Positions 11,800-25,075 of a stretch of DNA of 64,000 nucleotides are shown piece by piece. How positions within the stretch are numbered: position 1 is the first letter of the stretch; the number at the start of each line of letters is the position of its first letter. The notes below the pieces were generated by a model that saw nothing but the letters and a program-made list of their open reading frames with translations, had not been told where the DNA came from and did no database searches. The DNA is from Physcomitrium patens (lineage: Eukaryota; Streptophyta; Bryopsida; Funariales; Funariaceae). The DNA is taken from NCBI RefSeq assembly GCF_000002425.4, contig NC_037257.1:8762247-8826246 (forward strand), in the 5' to 3' direction. The position numbers and the translations under genes are program-made.

Positions 11800-12240
11800 A
11801 TTATTATTTTAATAATAAATTCTATCAATATTTTTTGAAATATATTCTCTATATAATATCTTAATTTTATGTCGTGCATGATCTATATGGATGAAAATGT
11901 CTAAAATTCTTTTAACAACTCTTGGATATTTCATATTTTACTCTATTCAACTGCATCTTTAATCTATTTTTAAGATTTTGTTTCTTTGTTGCAACCAACA
12001 TATCATCAATATATAATAAAAAAATAACATAGTTATACAAATTAGCACTAATCAGTTATTTAAAATATACAAAATAATTAAAATTACTTTCAAAATACTC
12101 TTAATTTACTATACATCTATTGAAAGTCTTGTATCATTACTAAAAACTTTGTTATATTGTATACAATGGCTTTTTCAACCTAAATATAAGGTTTCATTAT
12201 TAAATATTTTACAATATTTGAAATTATGTATGTAAATTTT
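11800..12240 (-). pseudogene. Ty1/copia reverse transcriptase relic
   Basis: On the minus strand 11940-12030 reads YIDDMLVATKKQNLKNRLK, the copia RT catalytic motif and its downstream sequence. About 150 bp upstream on that strand (12130-12180) a degraded KSLYTI-stop-QS...WYKTF corresponds to KALYGLKQSPRxWYxRF. The rest is riddled with stops. More of the element may extend towards 13 kb but is not recognisable. Confidence 0.65.
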
Positions 12241-12470
12241 ATCTTTTATTTAATTTAGTAATTAATATTATTATAATAAGAAGAAAAATATCACCAAAAT
12301 ATTTCATTTCCAAATTTTATTGTATAATCTTTGCTAATAATATATAAATAGAAGTAATCATTATTATAAGTGAACATATTTTATTAAAGTTTTCCTATTG
12401 TTTTAGTCTTATAGCTTCTTTTAAAATTTTCAAGATGACCTCTTATTTTTCTTGTACAATTACTTCTGGT

Positions 12471-12471
<1 letters not shown>

Positions 12472-12501
<30 letters not shown>

Positions 12502-12529
12502 AACTATTCTGAATTCAAAGTATAGTTCT

Positions 12530-12560
<31 letters not shown>
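12472..12560. repeat. inverted pair of (ATTT)n and (AAAT)n tetranucleotide repeats
   Basis: About 28 bp of ATTT repeats (12472-12501) face about 27 bp of AAAT repeats (12533-12560) across a roughly 31-bp spacer. They would pair as a long A/T hairpin. Confidence 0.8.
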
Positions 12561-13086
12561 TCCTCCATTTTTTTCACTTTTTTTAATTAGAATAATTTCT
12601 ATCTTAAATTAATTATTGAAATGTAAAAATATATCATTTTATAAAATTAGAAAATATTACTATACTTATATAGCAGCTTTGTTAATATTTTTATTATAAC
12701 TTCTACTACTTTTTATTTGATTTATTTGATCATTAACTATTTCAAATTCATCAAAACCTCAAATGTACTTAAATCTATTTAATGGTTTATACATATCATT
12801 TTTTAGTTTTAAAAAATCAAATGTAATTTAATTTTTCTTCTCTTTAGATAAAAAATCACTTTTTAGCATAAAAATTTTCAAAATTTAACACTTCTTCTTA
12901 CTTGAATTTTTATTCTAAAATTTTTATCATTTTATAAAAAAATCATTATCTAAAATTTAAAAAATTAGTTCTTAAAATCTAAAATTAATTTTATTAATGA
13001 ATTCTAAATATAAATTAGATATTTAAAATTATAATCCTAGAATAACTTCTAATTCTTTTATTTGATATTTCTATTGATGTTTTATT

Positions 13087-13156
<70 letters not shown>

Positions 13157-13689
13157 CAAAGAAAATAAAAATATTTATAGAATTAATCTATAAAATAATT
13201 TAAAATTAATATTCTTTAATATATTAAAAGTTTTTTCTTTATTTTTATAAACTGATCTTTCTACAATTCTATTTTATTAAAGAATGCTTAGAATGGATAA
13301 ATAATAAAATAATTTCTCAAAAAATGAATAAATAAATTTAAAAAATATAAAATATATAAAATATAACTAATTTATGATACATAAAAAAAATAAGAAATAT
13401 AAATCAAAACTGCTAATTGGAAGTAAAGACAAAGATTTTTGGGATTATGTCAATATATAATTTATTTTAAGGTGGTACAAGTACTAAATGCATGTACTAC
13501 TTATCAAAACTTAAATATTAGATTGGGCTTAATACCTTCATAGCAAATATCTATTTAACCATTGCCTTTTAATTATAAGAACTAGATTAGTATTTAGATA
13601 TTAACTCATTTATGTTCTTATTATAACCATTATATCTAAAACCATTTCAAACAAGAACTTAATCTTATATTCTTTAGTAAATTAGAAAG

Positions 13690-13720
<31 letters not shown>

Positions 13721-14200
13721 TTTTAAAGGATGAGAATTCAATAAATTCAACTAAACTAAATTCTACAATAGAAGATTTTATGCATTATTAAAGTGATACA
13801 TTTGATTAAAAGTAATGGAAACAATCCTATATATATATATATATATATATTTTTTTTAAATATTTAAATTATAGATTTTTCTAAAAACATGTTAATATTA
13901 TATATAGAAAATAGGCAAAAACTATGATTAATGCAAAAAAAGTGAGAAATGTTTATATATATATATATGCATATATATATATATATACTAAATTTAATTC
14001 TCTATAAGTACTACCAAATTGAATAACTAAATACATACATCAAAATGTAAATAAGGAAAGAAGCTACATTTATGTAAATGATTTAACATGAAGAAGTTTT
14101 AATGTATATGTATGAAAGGCTTAGATTTATTCTAACATTTCTCTGTTACATTAGTTATGCATAGAATTTAGAATCATAAACATATGAAAAAAAAGAGCAT
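12561..14200. other. A+T desert with TA microsatellites
   Basis: Holds (TA)n arrays at 13090-13155, 13690-13717, 13830-13850 and 13953-13986. No gene is seen. Confidence 0.55.
13090..13155. repeat. (TA)n microsatellite, the longest in the window
   Basis: About 66 bp of perfect AT/TA dinucleotides. Confidence 0.95.
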
Positions 14201-17200
14201 TTTTTGAAGTAAAATTAGCTCCTTTCTTTAAATAGTTAAACTCATTTTGGTGTTTGTTAGGCAGCCTGTGCCTATGGAACATGTGTCAAGCAACCCATAC
14301 ATTTTGCAAAAACATCTGATGGTAATATGTGGAAAAATGCACACATACAAAAAATAAAAATGTAATAATTAATTATACAATATAAAAAATATATAATTTT
14401 ATATTATAATTAAATAATAATAATAAATTATTTTAATTATATAATTTAATTAAAAATTATATATTTATATATTTCAGACAAGTCAGCAACAACAATAATA
14501 TCAAAGGAAAGAGATGAAGAAAAAGAAAAAATAGAACATGGTGACTTGCTGCAGCATGTCAATTAAATTTGCTTATCCCTATCAATTTTACACTTTCATG
14601 TTGAAGCTAAATCTAGTGCACACACATTTGTACCCCACATCAGAGATCTGCCACTTGTTTTGTTTTTTCGTAAATCTCAAGAGTGTGTGTGTTCATGTTG
14701 AAACCTGGTGTTGGGCTACTGTGCAGGCTCTGCAGAGAGTCTTGTCCATGGATTGATGACAATTCAGCCAAGTACAAAAAACTGCAGTAATTCTGGATGC
14801 AAACTTACTATTATCATAATAGTAAATTGGAATATAGGTTGATCAAAATGCACCCTCTCCTGTCTGTGACTATAACCCTTTTTCAACTCCCACATGCTTC
14901 AGACCCCAGCAGCATTCAAAATTCTTACATGCTGGCTTCAGAAAAAACCCAACTGGCAGAATCCTTGTCCCATTCAAATATTTAACATCAGAAACAGGAA
15001 GGCAGGGAAATGGTACAGGGAGCCCCAAACAAGGGCGGGAACAAACTAGAGAAACCCATCCTTTGCTCCTCCTGGTTAACAAACTTGTTGGTGTGTAAAC
15101 ATCAACAGATGGGTGTTCTACGTCTCCAAACATATATATAACAAATGGGGTGCAAAGCTTGTGAAGAGGAGAAGTCACTAATAGGACAATTGTTCCAGGC
15201 CTTATTTCATTGAAGATTCAAATATTCAAAAAACGGTCAAGGTTCTATGCACTCAAAGGACAGAGCACACAGCTTCAAATTCTTGAGCTCTTTAATCTAT
15301 TCTTGTTACTGAAGGGGGTGGGGTATTGCCAATGAATTGGTTTCAAAGCAACTCAGGGTACAAATGTCAACTCCATCTGCTCACTAACTGTCATCTATCC
15401 TGTAAACAGAAGGAACTAGGATCTAGGGTTTCTGAGAACAGCAATCTGGGCTGCTTTTTTCTTCTGCTTGAACACTATCATTCTTTCACCATCATCACCC
15501 AGTTCAGAAGGGTTATGAATTTGCACCCTCCCATGACACCTGCCACAACTCTGAACTGGTGGAGTCTGAACTTGAAAACAAGTCAATCCTGTACAACCTT
15601 CCCTACATCCTTGAGGTCAAAATTTGGAGTTATAATTTGGCAGCAGCACCAGTTACACAAGGAATTTGTGAATGAAATTTCAAATTTTTTGCCACAATGT
15701 GGCACATGTGGTAATTTTTGACTCCCGTTATTTGACCTTTCAAGCAGGAGAACAGTGTTAGGGTGTTGCTAGTTGGTGTGAAAAGGGTACTGACTTGGCC
15801 GTTGGTTAACCAAAATCCTCATCCATATTGTTTAATGAGGAGTTTGCATGTGTTGTTTGATTCAGAATGAACTTTTCTGTCTGCATGATCTCTAGTGTAT
15901 GGTGGCATGGATTTGTATGTAAGATTAAGCATGTCTAGGCTTAGTCTGTGCATATTCATGAATGTGTAAGGTAAGGTATTTTATTTATTTATTTATTATT
16001 ATTATTATTTTGTTCTTACAATGCGTCATAACATGAACACAAGTTAATCCTCTTGTTGATCACATTGTGATTGGATTTTTTGTGTAATTATAAGTATTTG
16101 TTCCAAGCTATGGATAGAAATGTTTTGAAGCTCACAATTCTAGATTTCCAAATGAACATCTATGAGAGTTATAGTCATTCTATATGAAAAGTGCTCTACC
16201 TTAACACTTAGAGTAACAAACTGCCAATATTAGAATTTATAGTGATCTCTAAGTAATCAATGAAGTTTTTAGATATTAATCATTTAAAAATAAACAGGAG
16301 TTTATTTATTTAATTGATGCTTAGGGTACTACTTTGTGCAATCAATTTTCAAATCATGTCACACGTCAAAACTATTTTCACCTCATTTATTTATTTTTGT
16401 TGTTTTCCCCTTTCCCTTTCCTTTTCTACTGACCAAATCTATCTGTTGGCCAATAATTAGAATCAGTTACTAGCAGGATTCAAATTCTGCACAGGGTCAA
16501 AAATTCTGAGACCTTAATACCCACCTTCATCCACTGGAGGAAACCTCTGACTGAATTTGAATTTTGTGGAATGGGGTACAGTAACTATGTGGAAGTTTGA
16601 ATCTTAGTTGCCTTTATGAGGATTGCAGATTTTGAAGTAGATTTGGGTGTAGATAATCAATGCTTTGTTGCCAGGAAGGGAGAAGTACCCTCAGTCCATT
16701 TGAGTAATATAATAATGCCTGGATATACAAACACCACAGATGGGACATTCTACCACATCATTTCTATTTCAAACTGTTGCCATGGACTTCATAAGTGTGG
16801 CCCTTCCACCACCATGGGTCCTGCGTAAATAGTCTACTTTTTCTTGTAATTTTAATTTCAAAATTTGGACACAATATGGTAAAGCATTTTCTTACAAAAC
16901 TTTACTTCATTGTATTTGACTCTCCTTATAGTTAGCAGCAAGGTTTACAACAAAGTCACTCATGAAAAAATGTTGTGGATCTTTGTAAAATATCAATATC
17001 CTCCTGTACAAATCTGTGCATGCTTGTACACAAGAAAAAACACAAAAAATGATGTTATGACAAAATGGTGGTCAATGTGGTGGGGAAAGATAGATCTAGC
17101 ACCAGAACTTCACAGTCCTAGCAAACCTGAATAGGAGAGTGTGTGTATATATATGTATTTGCAATAAATAAAGTAAGTAAATCACATGCATTCAACACAA

Positions 17201-18640
17201 ACCTTAAAAAAAGATTAGAAAAATCAAGGATGGATGAGAGTCCATATACTTGTAGGAATGCAAATCTGTAGGGTGTGACTTCCATGGATCTGCAGCTTCA
17301 TGCAAAAAGTGTGAGCTTCAAACTGAGAATGATTTCTTAATTGCTAGAGTAGGGTGTACTGAAGCTATATGGGCACAATCACACCTACATCATGAGATAC
17401 AAGGTTTATGCTAAGAGTGGTCTGTTTAAAACCACTAATAACTAACTACTGATTGGGAGATGTTGGTCCATTTAAATACATAATCTGCTTATTCTACTCT
17501 TGAGATATATTGTGCGTGGGTGGGATGACACTTCTCCAATGATCTTTCCCATGTTGATGTGACTGTCTCACAATATTATTATTTTTCTTAAATTAGTAAA
17601 AATGTGCATGTTGTAAATTTAATGTCATCAACCTACTAGACACATTTTAAATTCACATAAAGCAACTTTCAATGTTCCACCAATCAAAAAATGAGAATTT
17701 ATTATAACATACTTATGGGTTTTTGCCATATGCAGCAAAGGCATATAACATGGCTAAGCTTACCATAAACCTGAGTTTTGATCCTCTTCAAACCTATTAA
17801 TTACAACAAACCTATTGTCATCATAATTACCTGACTTCCAAATTAAGTTTAATGGTTAAAATTCAGCAGGACAAGTTCACACATGTTGCACATCTTGTGG
17901 AATAAGCAGGATAAATTACTTCTAGGATAATCTGAAGCACTCAAAGCTTGCACAGCATCTAGGCACATGAAAAAGCATTGATCCTTGTATTCTTTCTTGT
18001 GGATTTCAAATTCAGAAAGAACATCATTCTCATGCCATAAATTGCTGTCAAATACATGTGTTTCATGTATAGTAAAGAAGAGCTAGTTCATTTGAAGAGC
18101 CAACCACTCAAAACTGCCCACACAAATGCTTCATGATTGGTGACCTACAAATCATGATCTCCATGTTGCTACTGTTTCTCTCAGAGTTCAACAGAGGTGA
18201 TAGATAGTCTTTCACAAAGGAATATACATTCAAATAAAATTTTAGATGGAATTGAGAGCAGGGCACTCATTCACTCTCACTCATGAACGAAGGGCCTTAA
18301 TAGAAGCTCACCACACTCCACACTTAACAGTCAATTGATCCAACCTTGTGCCATTCACTAGAGCTCCAGCTTGTTTGAAATTTACAGCAGAATGGTGCTC
18401 ACCCACAGAAGCAATCCTGTGATGATCTTTAGGGATCTCAAGCAGTTCTAATCCAAGGACAAATTTAAATCTTCCAAGGGTTTCAGAAGCCAGATCCATA
18501 TAACCACCAGCACACTCAACTATTCAAGTTGCTTGGAGAATCACATAGTTTACTATGTAATTCCAAGGACCCATTCTCCCCTACATTACATATTACCTTG
18601 CTTGCTTTATGGGTACAAAGTGTGAAATAGGGCAGGGCTC
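14201..18640. other. moderate-GC intergenic region, no supported gene
   Basis: Base composition is closer to that of the genes than of the flanking deserts, and homopolymer runs are fewer. Short ORFs of 60-130 codons occur (14538, 14870, 15326, 16616, 16910). Their translations are Ser/His/Cys-rich and show no family motif or chained exons. The region could contain regulatory DNA, a non-coding transcript or an eroded gene. Confidence 0.4.
18308..18511 (-). pseudogene. exon-like ORF fragment of unknown identity
   Basis: The minus strand reads CAGGYMDLASETLGRFKFVL and on through GLELLEIPKDHHRIASVGEH to RLDQLTVKCGVW and a TGA. Codon use and composition look more like real protein than the neighbouring chance ORFs. 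No splice partner, domain motif or upstream exon was found. It may be the last exon of an eroded gene, a transposon gene piece, or chance. Confidence 0.22.
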
Positions 18641-21022
18641 GAGCCCACACGGGTCAATAAATTTTCTCAACGTTCAACTTCTGGAGAATCTGATCTCCTG
18701 ATTGACTATGTTTCCCAACGAGAGATAAAGTGAATCTACCAAAATGGTTTGAGGATGTAATGTGGGGGCAGACTTCCCGAGGAGCGGTTGCGTCGCGGGG
18801 GCCTCGGTTTGTCTTGTCGTGTCTTGTCTCATGCGGGATGCCATTAAGGCGCTGTCCCTTGAAATTTGAGTTTCGCCATTGAACTCGCTGTCGACGTAGT
18901 CGTAGAATTTGCAGCATGAATAGCAGGCTAATGAGATGATGGGAGGGGTATTTTACGTGTCGCTCACCTTTCATCGCTAGGTGAGGGGGAGAGTGAGCGA
19001 GAGCGAGCTTTCAGGATTTCTTTGCTATTGGAATATGAGAGAGTCTTAATGCGACGGGCATGTTTTGCGCTTGTGTGTTTCTTGGTTGAGATTCAGGAGT
19101 CTCGAGAAACGTGCGCGTCGCTCGCGCCTCCATATCTCGCAGCCATTGGCCCTCACGGTGATTAATCATCTGATTGAGACAGCTTTCATTGCTCCTTCTT
19201 GCACCGCCCTTCATTGCTCTCCGGTACGCCACCCTCTCCATCAACTCCTATTCAATTTTTTGTTCCGTTACCAGGTTTCAAATTGGAGCTGGACTTGTCT
19301 GTCTTGCAACCCGGGTTACTCCAGTGTCCTCCTTCATTAATTTTCTAAGGAGAATTTTATGAGAGCAATAGTGCATGTAGCGAATAGGTCTCTGCACTTC
19401 GGAAGTATGTCCCTCCGCTATAGTAGATGATACGTGTTCATTAGTTCTCGGACAAGCTCCTTCTACCGTCACGAGCTCAAATTGTTCCAAGGAGGATCGG
19501 CTGCTGCAGGGAAGGAGCGGTATGGTGGTAGGTCACCTTTCAGTTGTCTTCTCATCAACCGGCGATGGTGACTCTGTTGAGGCAATAATTTTGTCGCTCC
19601 CAAACGACGAGCATTCTTTTGCAACTGGAAAGCTCTTTGCAGCCGCACGCTTTCTCTTGGAGAAGGAGAGTTAGGAGCAATGGGAGTGAAGAGTGATGTA
19701 GTTTGTTAGCACGTAGTAGCTGGACTTGGGGAGCTTTTGCAATAGATGTTTCGTGCTTGATTGATGACTGTGAGTTGTGGTCGACTAAAATGTGTCGACA
19801 CGATCAGAGCCTGGTGGTTATGAGAGTCTTTTTCGAAGGGAGCTTAGTGTTTTCTCGCAATTTGTACGCACCTCTCTCTTTCAGGTCAGTAGCAGTGAGT
19901 GAACGTCGAAGTTGGATTACTAGAGTTGTTTACTTAAGAACCGCTTCATAATTTCGGAGGCGAGCACTATGGTACTCTTAGTAGTGTAGTGTCTGTAGTT
20001 ATGTCCGAGGAACTTGAATTCATTCTGTTCCTTTGTTGAGAATTTTAAGAGCTGTTGGTCATCGTTTGAATTGTAGGGGCTGGTTTAACAGTAGGATTGT
20101 CAGTTTCAGGATTATATGTATGCAGTGGAGGATCGGAGAAATTGAAAATTGACTGTAGTCTCATGCCTTTCTATCCGCCAAGGTATATCGGTCTTGTTAA
20201 ATCGCGATTCTTCACACTCGGTCTCGGCAGGGTACCCAGCAAATGATTATTTTTGAGGCGATTTTTTGCCAGTCCACAGATCGTCAAACATTTCACTCTG
20301 GCACGCAATTTGCAAGTTCTGAGAGTGTCCACGGTGCGGGTCCACCGGTCAAGTTCTGCGTAGCAATCAAGGTTATTGGTTTTGAACTTTAATTTTAATT
20401 TTTTTTCCTCCCTTGGTCCGTGTGCTTTATTCTAAGGCGCTGCGCTTCCCGTTTTCTATTTTGATCTTCACCTTTTTCACGTGTACAATGTATCGGTACT
20501 CATCTTGCAATTTTTTTGGGTTGTTAGTATAAATGCAAGAAAGGATTCTGGAACCTGTTAGATACTTTTAATGAAACCGTCAGGAACCTAAAATCCTTCC
20601 AGTGGTCAATGCATTGTTACAGTTTCTTTTTTCAGGTCTTCGTATTCTACACTGCTATCCGCCATGTTTTTCATTCTCTATGGTTCCTATTGAAATGGTC
20701 TCGTTGAAATCCCAGGAGTGAATCATTTAATTTAATCGACTCTTTTTATATATGTATCCACTCGCTTGCAAATTTGAAGTCGTCCAGGGATCAATGTCTT
20801 TTCATATGAAGCGATAGAGATGAGCGCACAGCTTCAGATGCTGCTTATGTAATTTGCTTTGCTTAATTTTGTTACTGTGGCATTCTGTGTTCAGGATGAT
20901 GAAGTATTTAGCTGGTTTGTTCCCCAGGTTAAAAGGGATGGGTTTATAGCGTGACAAGTTAGAGCTTCGATAGACTACTTATATATATTTCCAAGTCTTG
21001 TCAGAACAGCCAACTTTTCAGA
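18641..21022 (+). promoter_or_regulatory. GC-richer upstream region and probable 5' UTR of gene 1
   Basis: GC content rises sharply from about 18770 and stays raised to about 20500, which marks the 5' flank of gene 1. TTTTCAG lies one base before the gene 1 ATG (acceptor AG at 21020-21021), so the 5' UTR probably contains an intron. Transcription start and promoter elements cannot be fixed. Short ORFs here (19065, 19703) are unsupported. Confidence 0.4.
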
Positions 21023-24000
21023 ATGGGAAACCCTTCGTCAGGATCCAAAGTGCAAACAACTATGTCTCTTCCGAAAGGGAGACACAGGCAGTCGCTATCT
21101 GTGGGTGGCGCGTCCCTACAACTTGAGAAGTATGATAGATTGAGTAGCAGTGAGAGGATATCTTCGACTGTGTTGAGTCCCAGAACCACGGAAGAGAAGG
21201 CTATTGCTGCCTTCCTAGGCGACAAGAAGACGAAACGAAGGACAAGGTCATCTCTGGGAGGAAGTGAGGAGTTCATCAAAGGATTTTCAGAACTTAATGG
21301 AGTCGCTTTGGCAGCAGAAGAGAGAAAGCCTCTCGGCACCATACCATTCCGAGGTGAGTGCGAGAGCTACATTCAAATGGTGCTTTCGGAATGCTAGTAA
21401 AATGTCACCGCACTTGAACTTGTGCTAGACCCCTTACGTCGTGGGATTCCTGAATCCCGAACTTTTCGAACTGTAGAACACTTGATGATTCGCATGACTC
21501 GAGTTGCATTCTTCTGCTGTGGGCTACACTTTCACTAGTCTTCTAACTAGTGAAGATTCCGACACTTCATTTCTCAGGACACCGGAGAGCCGGATCCGGG
21601 AATGTGACACCCAAAGCTGCGGAGTCTCCCAGAGCGAAAGGAATGTGCCCTCCTCCAGGGGTAGAGAAAAATGCTGTAACGAAGATGTCAGCCTCCTTGT
21701 TTCATTCTCCTACAAAACTTGAGCGGTCTATGTCATTATCAAGAGTAGCCCACAGAGTCATTCCAGATGCAGATAGAACTCCACGCTGTCGAGCCGGAGT
21801 AGGTGAAGTCATCCTGCCCGGAAAACGAGACGCGCTGAGAGAACTGAAGCGGCAAGATCTTCCGAGGGGCCACCGAAGTGAGAATGGTTCCGGAAGGAAA
21901 TCTTTCTCTGTACACCTGGAAAAGATAATAAGTTGTGGGAATGGAGAAAATTGCGATGGACGGTCTTTTTCCCATACTGGTAAGTTACCTGCACTCTTAC
22001 AAAAAATTTAATCCTGGTTAATCTGAGAAGGTTGACAATTGAAGAAAGGACTTTGCGTGCTTACCAATTCGATTGTGGTGCTATTTTACCTGGTCCGTAT
22101 TGAGGCAGTAATCTCAATTTTCTCATCCGATTTCAGGTTCTGGTGGTCTAAAGTCTAAAAAGGGAGTCACGCCATCCGATCATGTCAATGACGAGAACTC
22201 TCATTTTGAAAACCAACCACAAGGCACTAAAATGCCCACTCTAGAGACATGGTCGAGCCATGAGCAATGGAACTGGAATGCTGCTTACATGCCAGTCAAA
22301 GATATCCATCCAGTGTGTTTCGAAACAATCACCAAAAAGCGCAGCGAGCAGCCAATGACTACAAGATCACTGGATTTGGGTCGTGATCTTTACGGAAGCG
22401 CAAGGAGATCCTCATTCTCTAATGCTGCGTCGATGCAACTGTCCTGTGTATCGAAGGGCTCTAATCCCGACGGATCAGAATCTTTCAATGAGTCACTAAG
22501 TGGAAACTTGTCAAGTACCCACATCGAGAACTCTTACCGGATTAAGCATTCTGATGCACTGTTGATTTCACAGTCGTTGGGCTCTGGGTACCTATCATGG
22601 CAGCCTTCCCCTAATATCACACCTTCAAAAAGACAATCTTTTTTGGACCAGACCCACCAGAATCTTAAGAATTTGCATTGCCACCCACTTCCATTGCCCC
22701 CACCTTCCCAAGCTAGTCAAACGACGGGAACAGTTGCAATCCAACAAGAGAAGCAGAAGAAAGCTGCTTCTACTCTCTCTGACAAGGTCACTGAGGAAGA
22801 CCTTACTGAGGCAGCAATCCTCTCTAGTCTCGTTGGTGAGGATGATCCTGCCGGGCCAGTACTCATATCAGAGGAATCTAAACGAATAGTTCCAAGTGCG
22901 AGTCTAGGTCGGCAGGTAGGAGAGGTCCTATTCAGCAGTGAGAGAGAGATTGGTTTGAGGAATCCCAGCGGTCCTGATGCATGTTTACGAAAGAGTATCA
23001 GCTTCGAGCCTACTACTGAAGAGAAATCGAGAATTGGACATGAAAATAGGAATAAACTGCGGAAGAGGAGAAGAAGTGTTTCTGCTTCAGGCATTGGTGC
23101 CATGCTTCTCAAGGTTGTGCGCGTATCCGACACAGGACCTAGTGAAACGATGACAGTGCCTATCGCAGATGCTAAGGTTTCTGGGGTAGATCAAAATAGG
23201 GACTACCCTGATCAAACTATTATGCCAAGGGGTAGTCAATCTCAGTTCCCCACCACACGTCTTCACCAAGATTGTCTAGCCGAGGTTCGAGTTCTCACCT
23301 GAACTGATCTTAAACTGAATTTTGAAATCCTTGTATGGTGCGTTATTCAATGAGAACGTACCTTAAAAAGACTTGTCCATCCTCGCCGCAATTTTCTTCT
23401 GTTACCCCTCTAACCTTGAGTAGGCGTGTTCGAAGTCTCTAATTACATCCTGGGGTGGTAGATTGTTCAGCCCGAGGCCAATAGCACCGAGGTTGTAGAC
23501 ATGGACGTTGAATACCAGAATTGCAGCACTGAGCTCGTGGCTCCTGATGTAGCCAGCTGTGGTGATGTAACTACAGAAGATCTTTCTTTCAGCGAAGATA
23601 TTGAGCGACCATCTGAAGAGATGCAAGGAGGTGAAACTGAAATGGTGTTAAATCTCACTCAAGGAGACCAACTTGCAGGTAGGCTGTTCAATTGTAAACA
23701 AAATATCTTCTGGTGCTCCTGGTGTTCATAGTCAACGGCTTCGAGCTACGTTGTACTACATTATTTTCTCCACTTGCCAGAGGTCACATGGGTTCATCCA
23801 TGCAAACTTACACCTATGGTAATTTATTTCAATGAAATGAACAAAGGTGTGTAACTACTATATTTCATGCAGGTTCCGGATCAGACAGTGTCGGGCCGAA
23901 TCCACACGACAAGCAAGGCAACCAAAAGATTCTTCTTGAGACAATTGGCAATCCCGATCCTCTAAACGCAGATGGAAATTGCCCAGAAATCTCAGCGGAC

Positions 24001-25075
24001 GCAGGGATTGAAGACCTCGAAGATAATGCGCATCAGAGAGAAGAAAGTTTCAGAAGTGTACCGAACTCGAAGGTAGTTTGCCAGGAAGAGAAGATTAACA
24101 ATCGGGAAGCCTTGCTGGAAAATGCCAGGTTAAACGCGCCGAGATTTCTCAAGCGAGAGGAAGGTGTTGGAGGCAGCCGAAGAAAAAGATTAGGTAGCAA
24201 AGGACGGGTCTCGTACGACTTGGACAAATCCGCAGGTGCACCAGCTCTTCTCCAATCTGCAACACTGTGAACAATGTGGATTATGAAGGAGTATTTCAAG
24301 TCTAGGGTGTGTTTAGAGCTGGATGATTTTAACCAAAGAATTTTTTGACCGTGCAGAGTGGAAAGCGAAGAAAGCTGAAGTTTCTGAAGCAGATACTGAA
24401 ACAGAGCATACTCAGGCGATTGACACCGGCAGCAAACAGCCTCCAGCCTTACTAGACGAGAATGTGACCATAACCAAAGAACGACCTCGCAGCTTTGGGT
24501 CCATGTTACAAGTTTCTCCTCTCGATGAGATGCGCCTGGCTCCGTCTTCCATATCCATTTTGGCTAATCCATCTTTCTCCAGCTCTCACCAAGATAGACT
24601 GTGGGAGGAGCAAGCTGAAGCCTATTCCAGTGGAGGGAGGGGCACTCCAGGTAGAGAAGACGACACTGCAGCATACGTACCCCTCCAGTCGCCAACGCGA
24701 GGTGGTACAATTTCGTCTGATGACCAATCCCACTCCGCCGCTGGTTCCTTAAGAAAACCACACGGAGACCTAAGCGTCATGAGCACCACTGGTGTCGTCA
24801 GCGACAGTGGACACAGCATCGACAAAAGGAAAGGGCTAGGAAAGAAGAGGAGCAGACCTCGAACACCGCTGCGAAGCTTGATGGCCGAAGATCACCACAG
24901 CAAATCCTCCAGCATTAAGTCTCCTGACAGCCATAGCCACTTCCTACAGCACATCATGTCTCGCATCAGAGGAGGCTCCAGCTCAAAATCCTTAAGTTCT
25001 AAAAGTCAAGACACCATACCCAAGAGACGGACCACTATCTGGAGCAGTTGCATGTGCTTCTCTCACATCAGGTAG
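21023..25075 (+). CDS. gene 1: uncharacterised Ser-rich disordered protein, 1056 aa, six exons
   Basis: I do not recognise the family. Proposed coding exons: 21023-21353, 21578-21979, 22137-23284, 23471-23678, 23873-24235, 24357-25075. All introns (121-224 bp) are GT-AG and the phases join without a stop, giving 3171 nt. The start is the first ATG after an acceptor-like TTTCAG. The protein is rich in Ser, Pro, Arg and Glu, and has no visible enzyme motif, signal peptide or membrane span. The N terminus MGNPSSGS fits the N-myristoylation consensus (G2, S6). Basic clusters that could be nuclear signals lie at residues 553-557 (RKRRR) and 974-984 (KRKGLGKKRSR), followed by TPLRSLMAED. The last residues hold C1049-x-C1051, a possible S-acylation site. 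The donors at 23285 (GAG|gttcga) and 24236 (CAG|gtgcac) are the least certain. Inference: a plant-lineage regulatory or scaffold protein. Lipidation is predicted from motif only. Confidence 0.68.

Noticed and set aside
15326-15721. 131-codon plus-strand ORF
   Set aside because: No recognisable domain, no splice context and no chained exons. It is consistent with chance in moderate-GC non-coding DNA.
16470-16500. B-box-like GGATTCAAATTC suggesting a tRNA or SINE
   Set aside because: No A box, no cloverleaf arms at the right spacing and no terminal tail.
21001-23658. Minus-strand ORFs of 60-138 codons opposite gene 1 (for example 22717-23133)
   Set aside because: They are reverse-strand shadows of gene 1 exons. 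The plus-strand model joins in phase through five introns.
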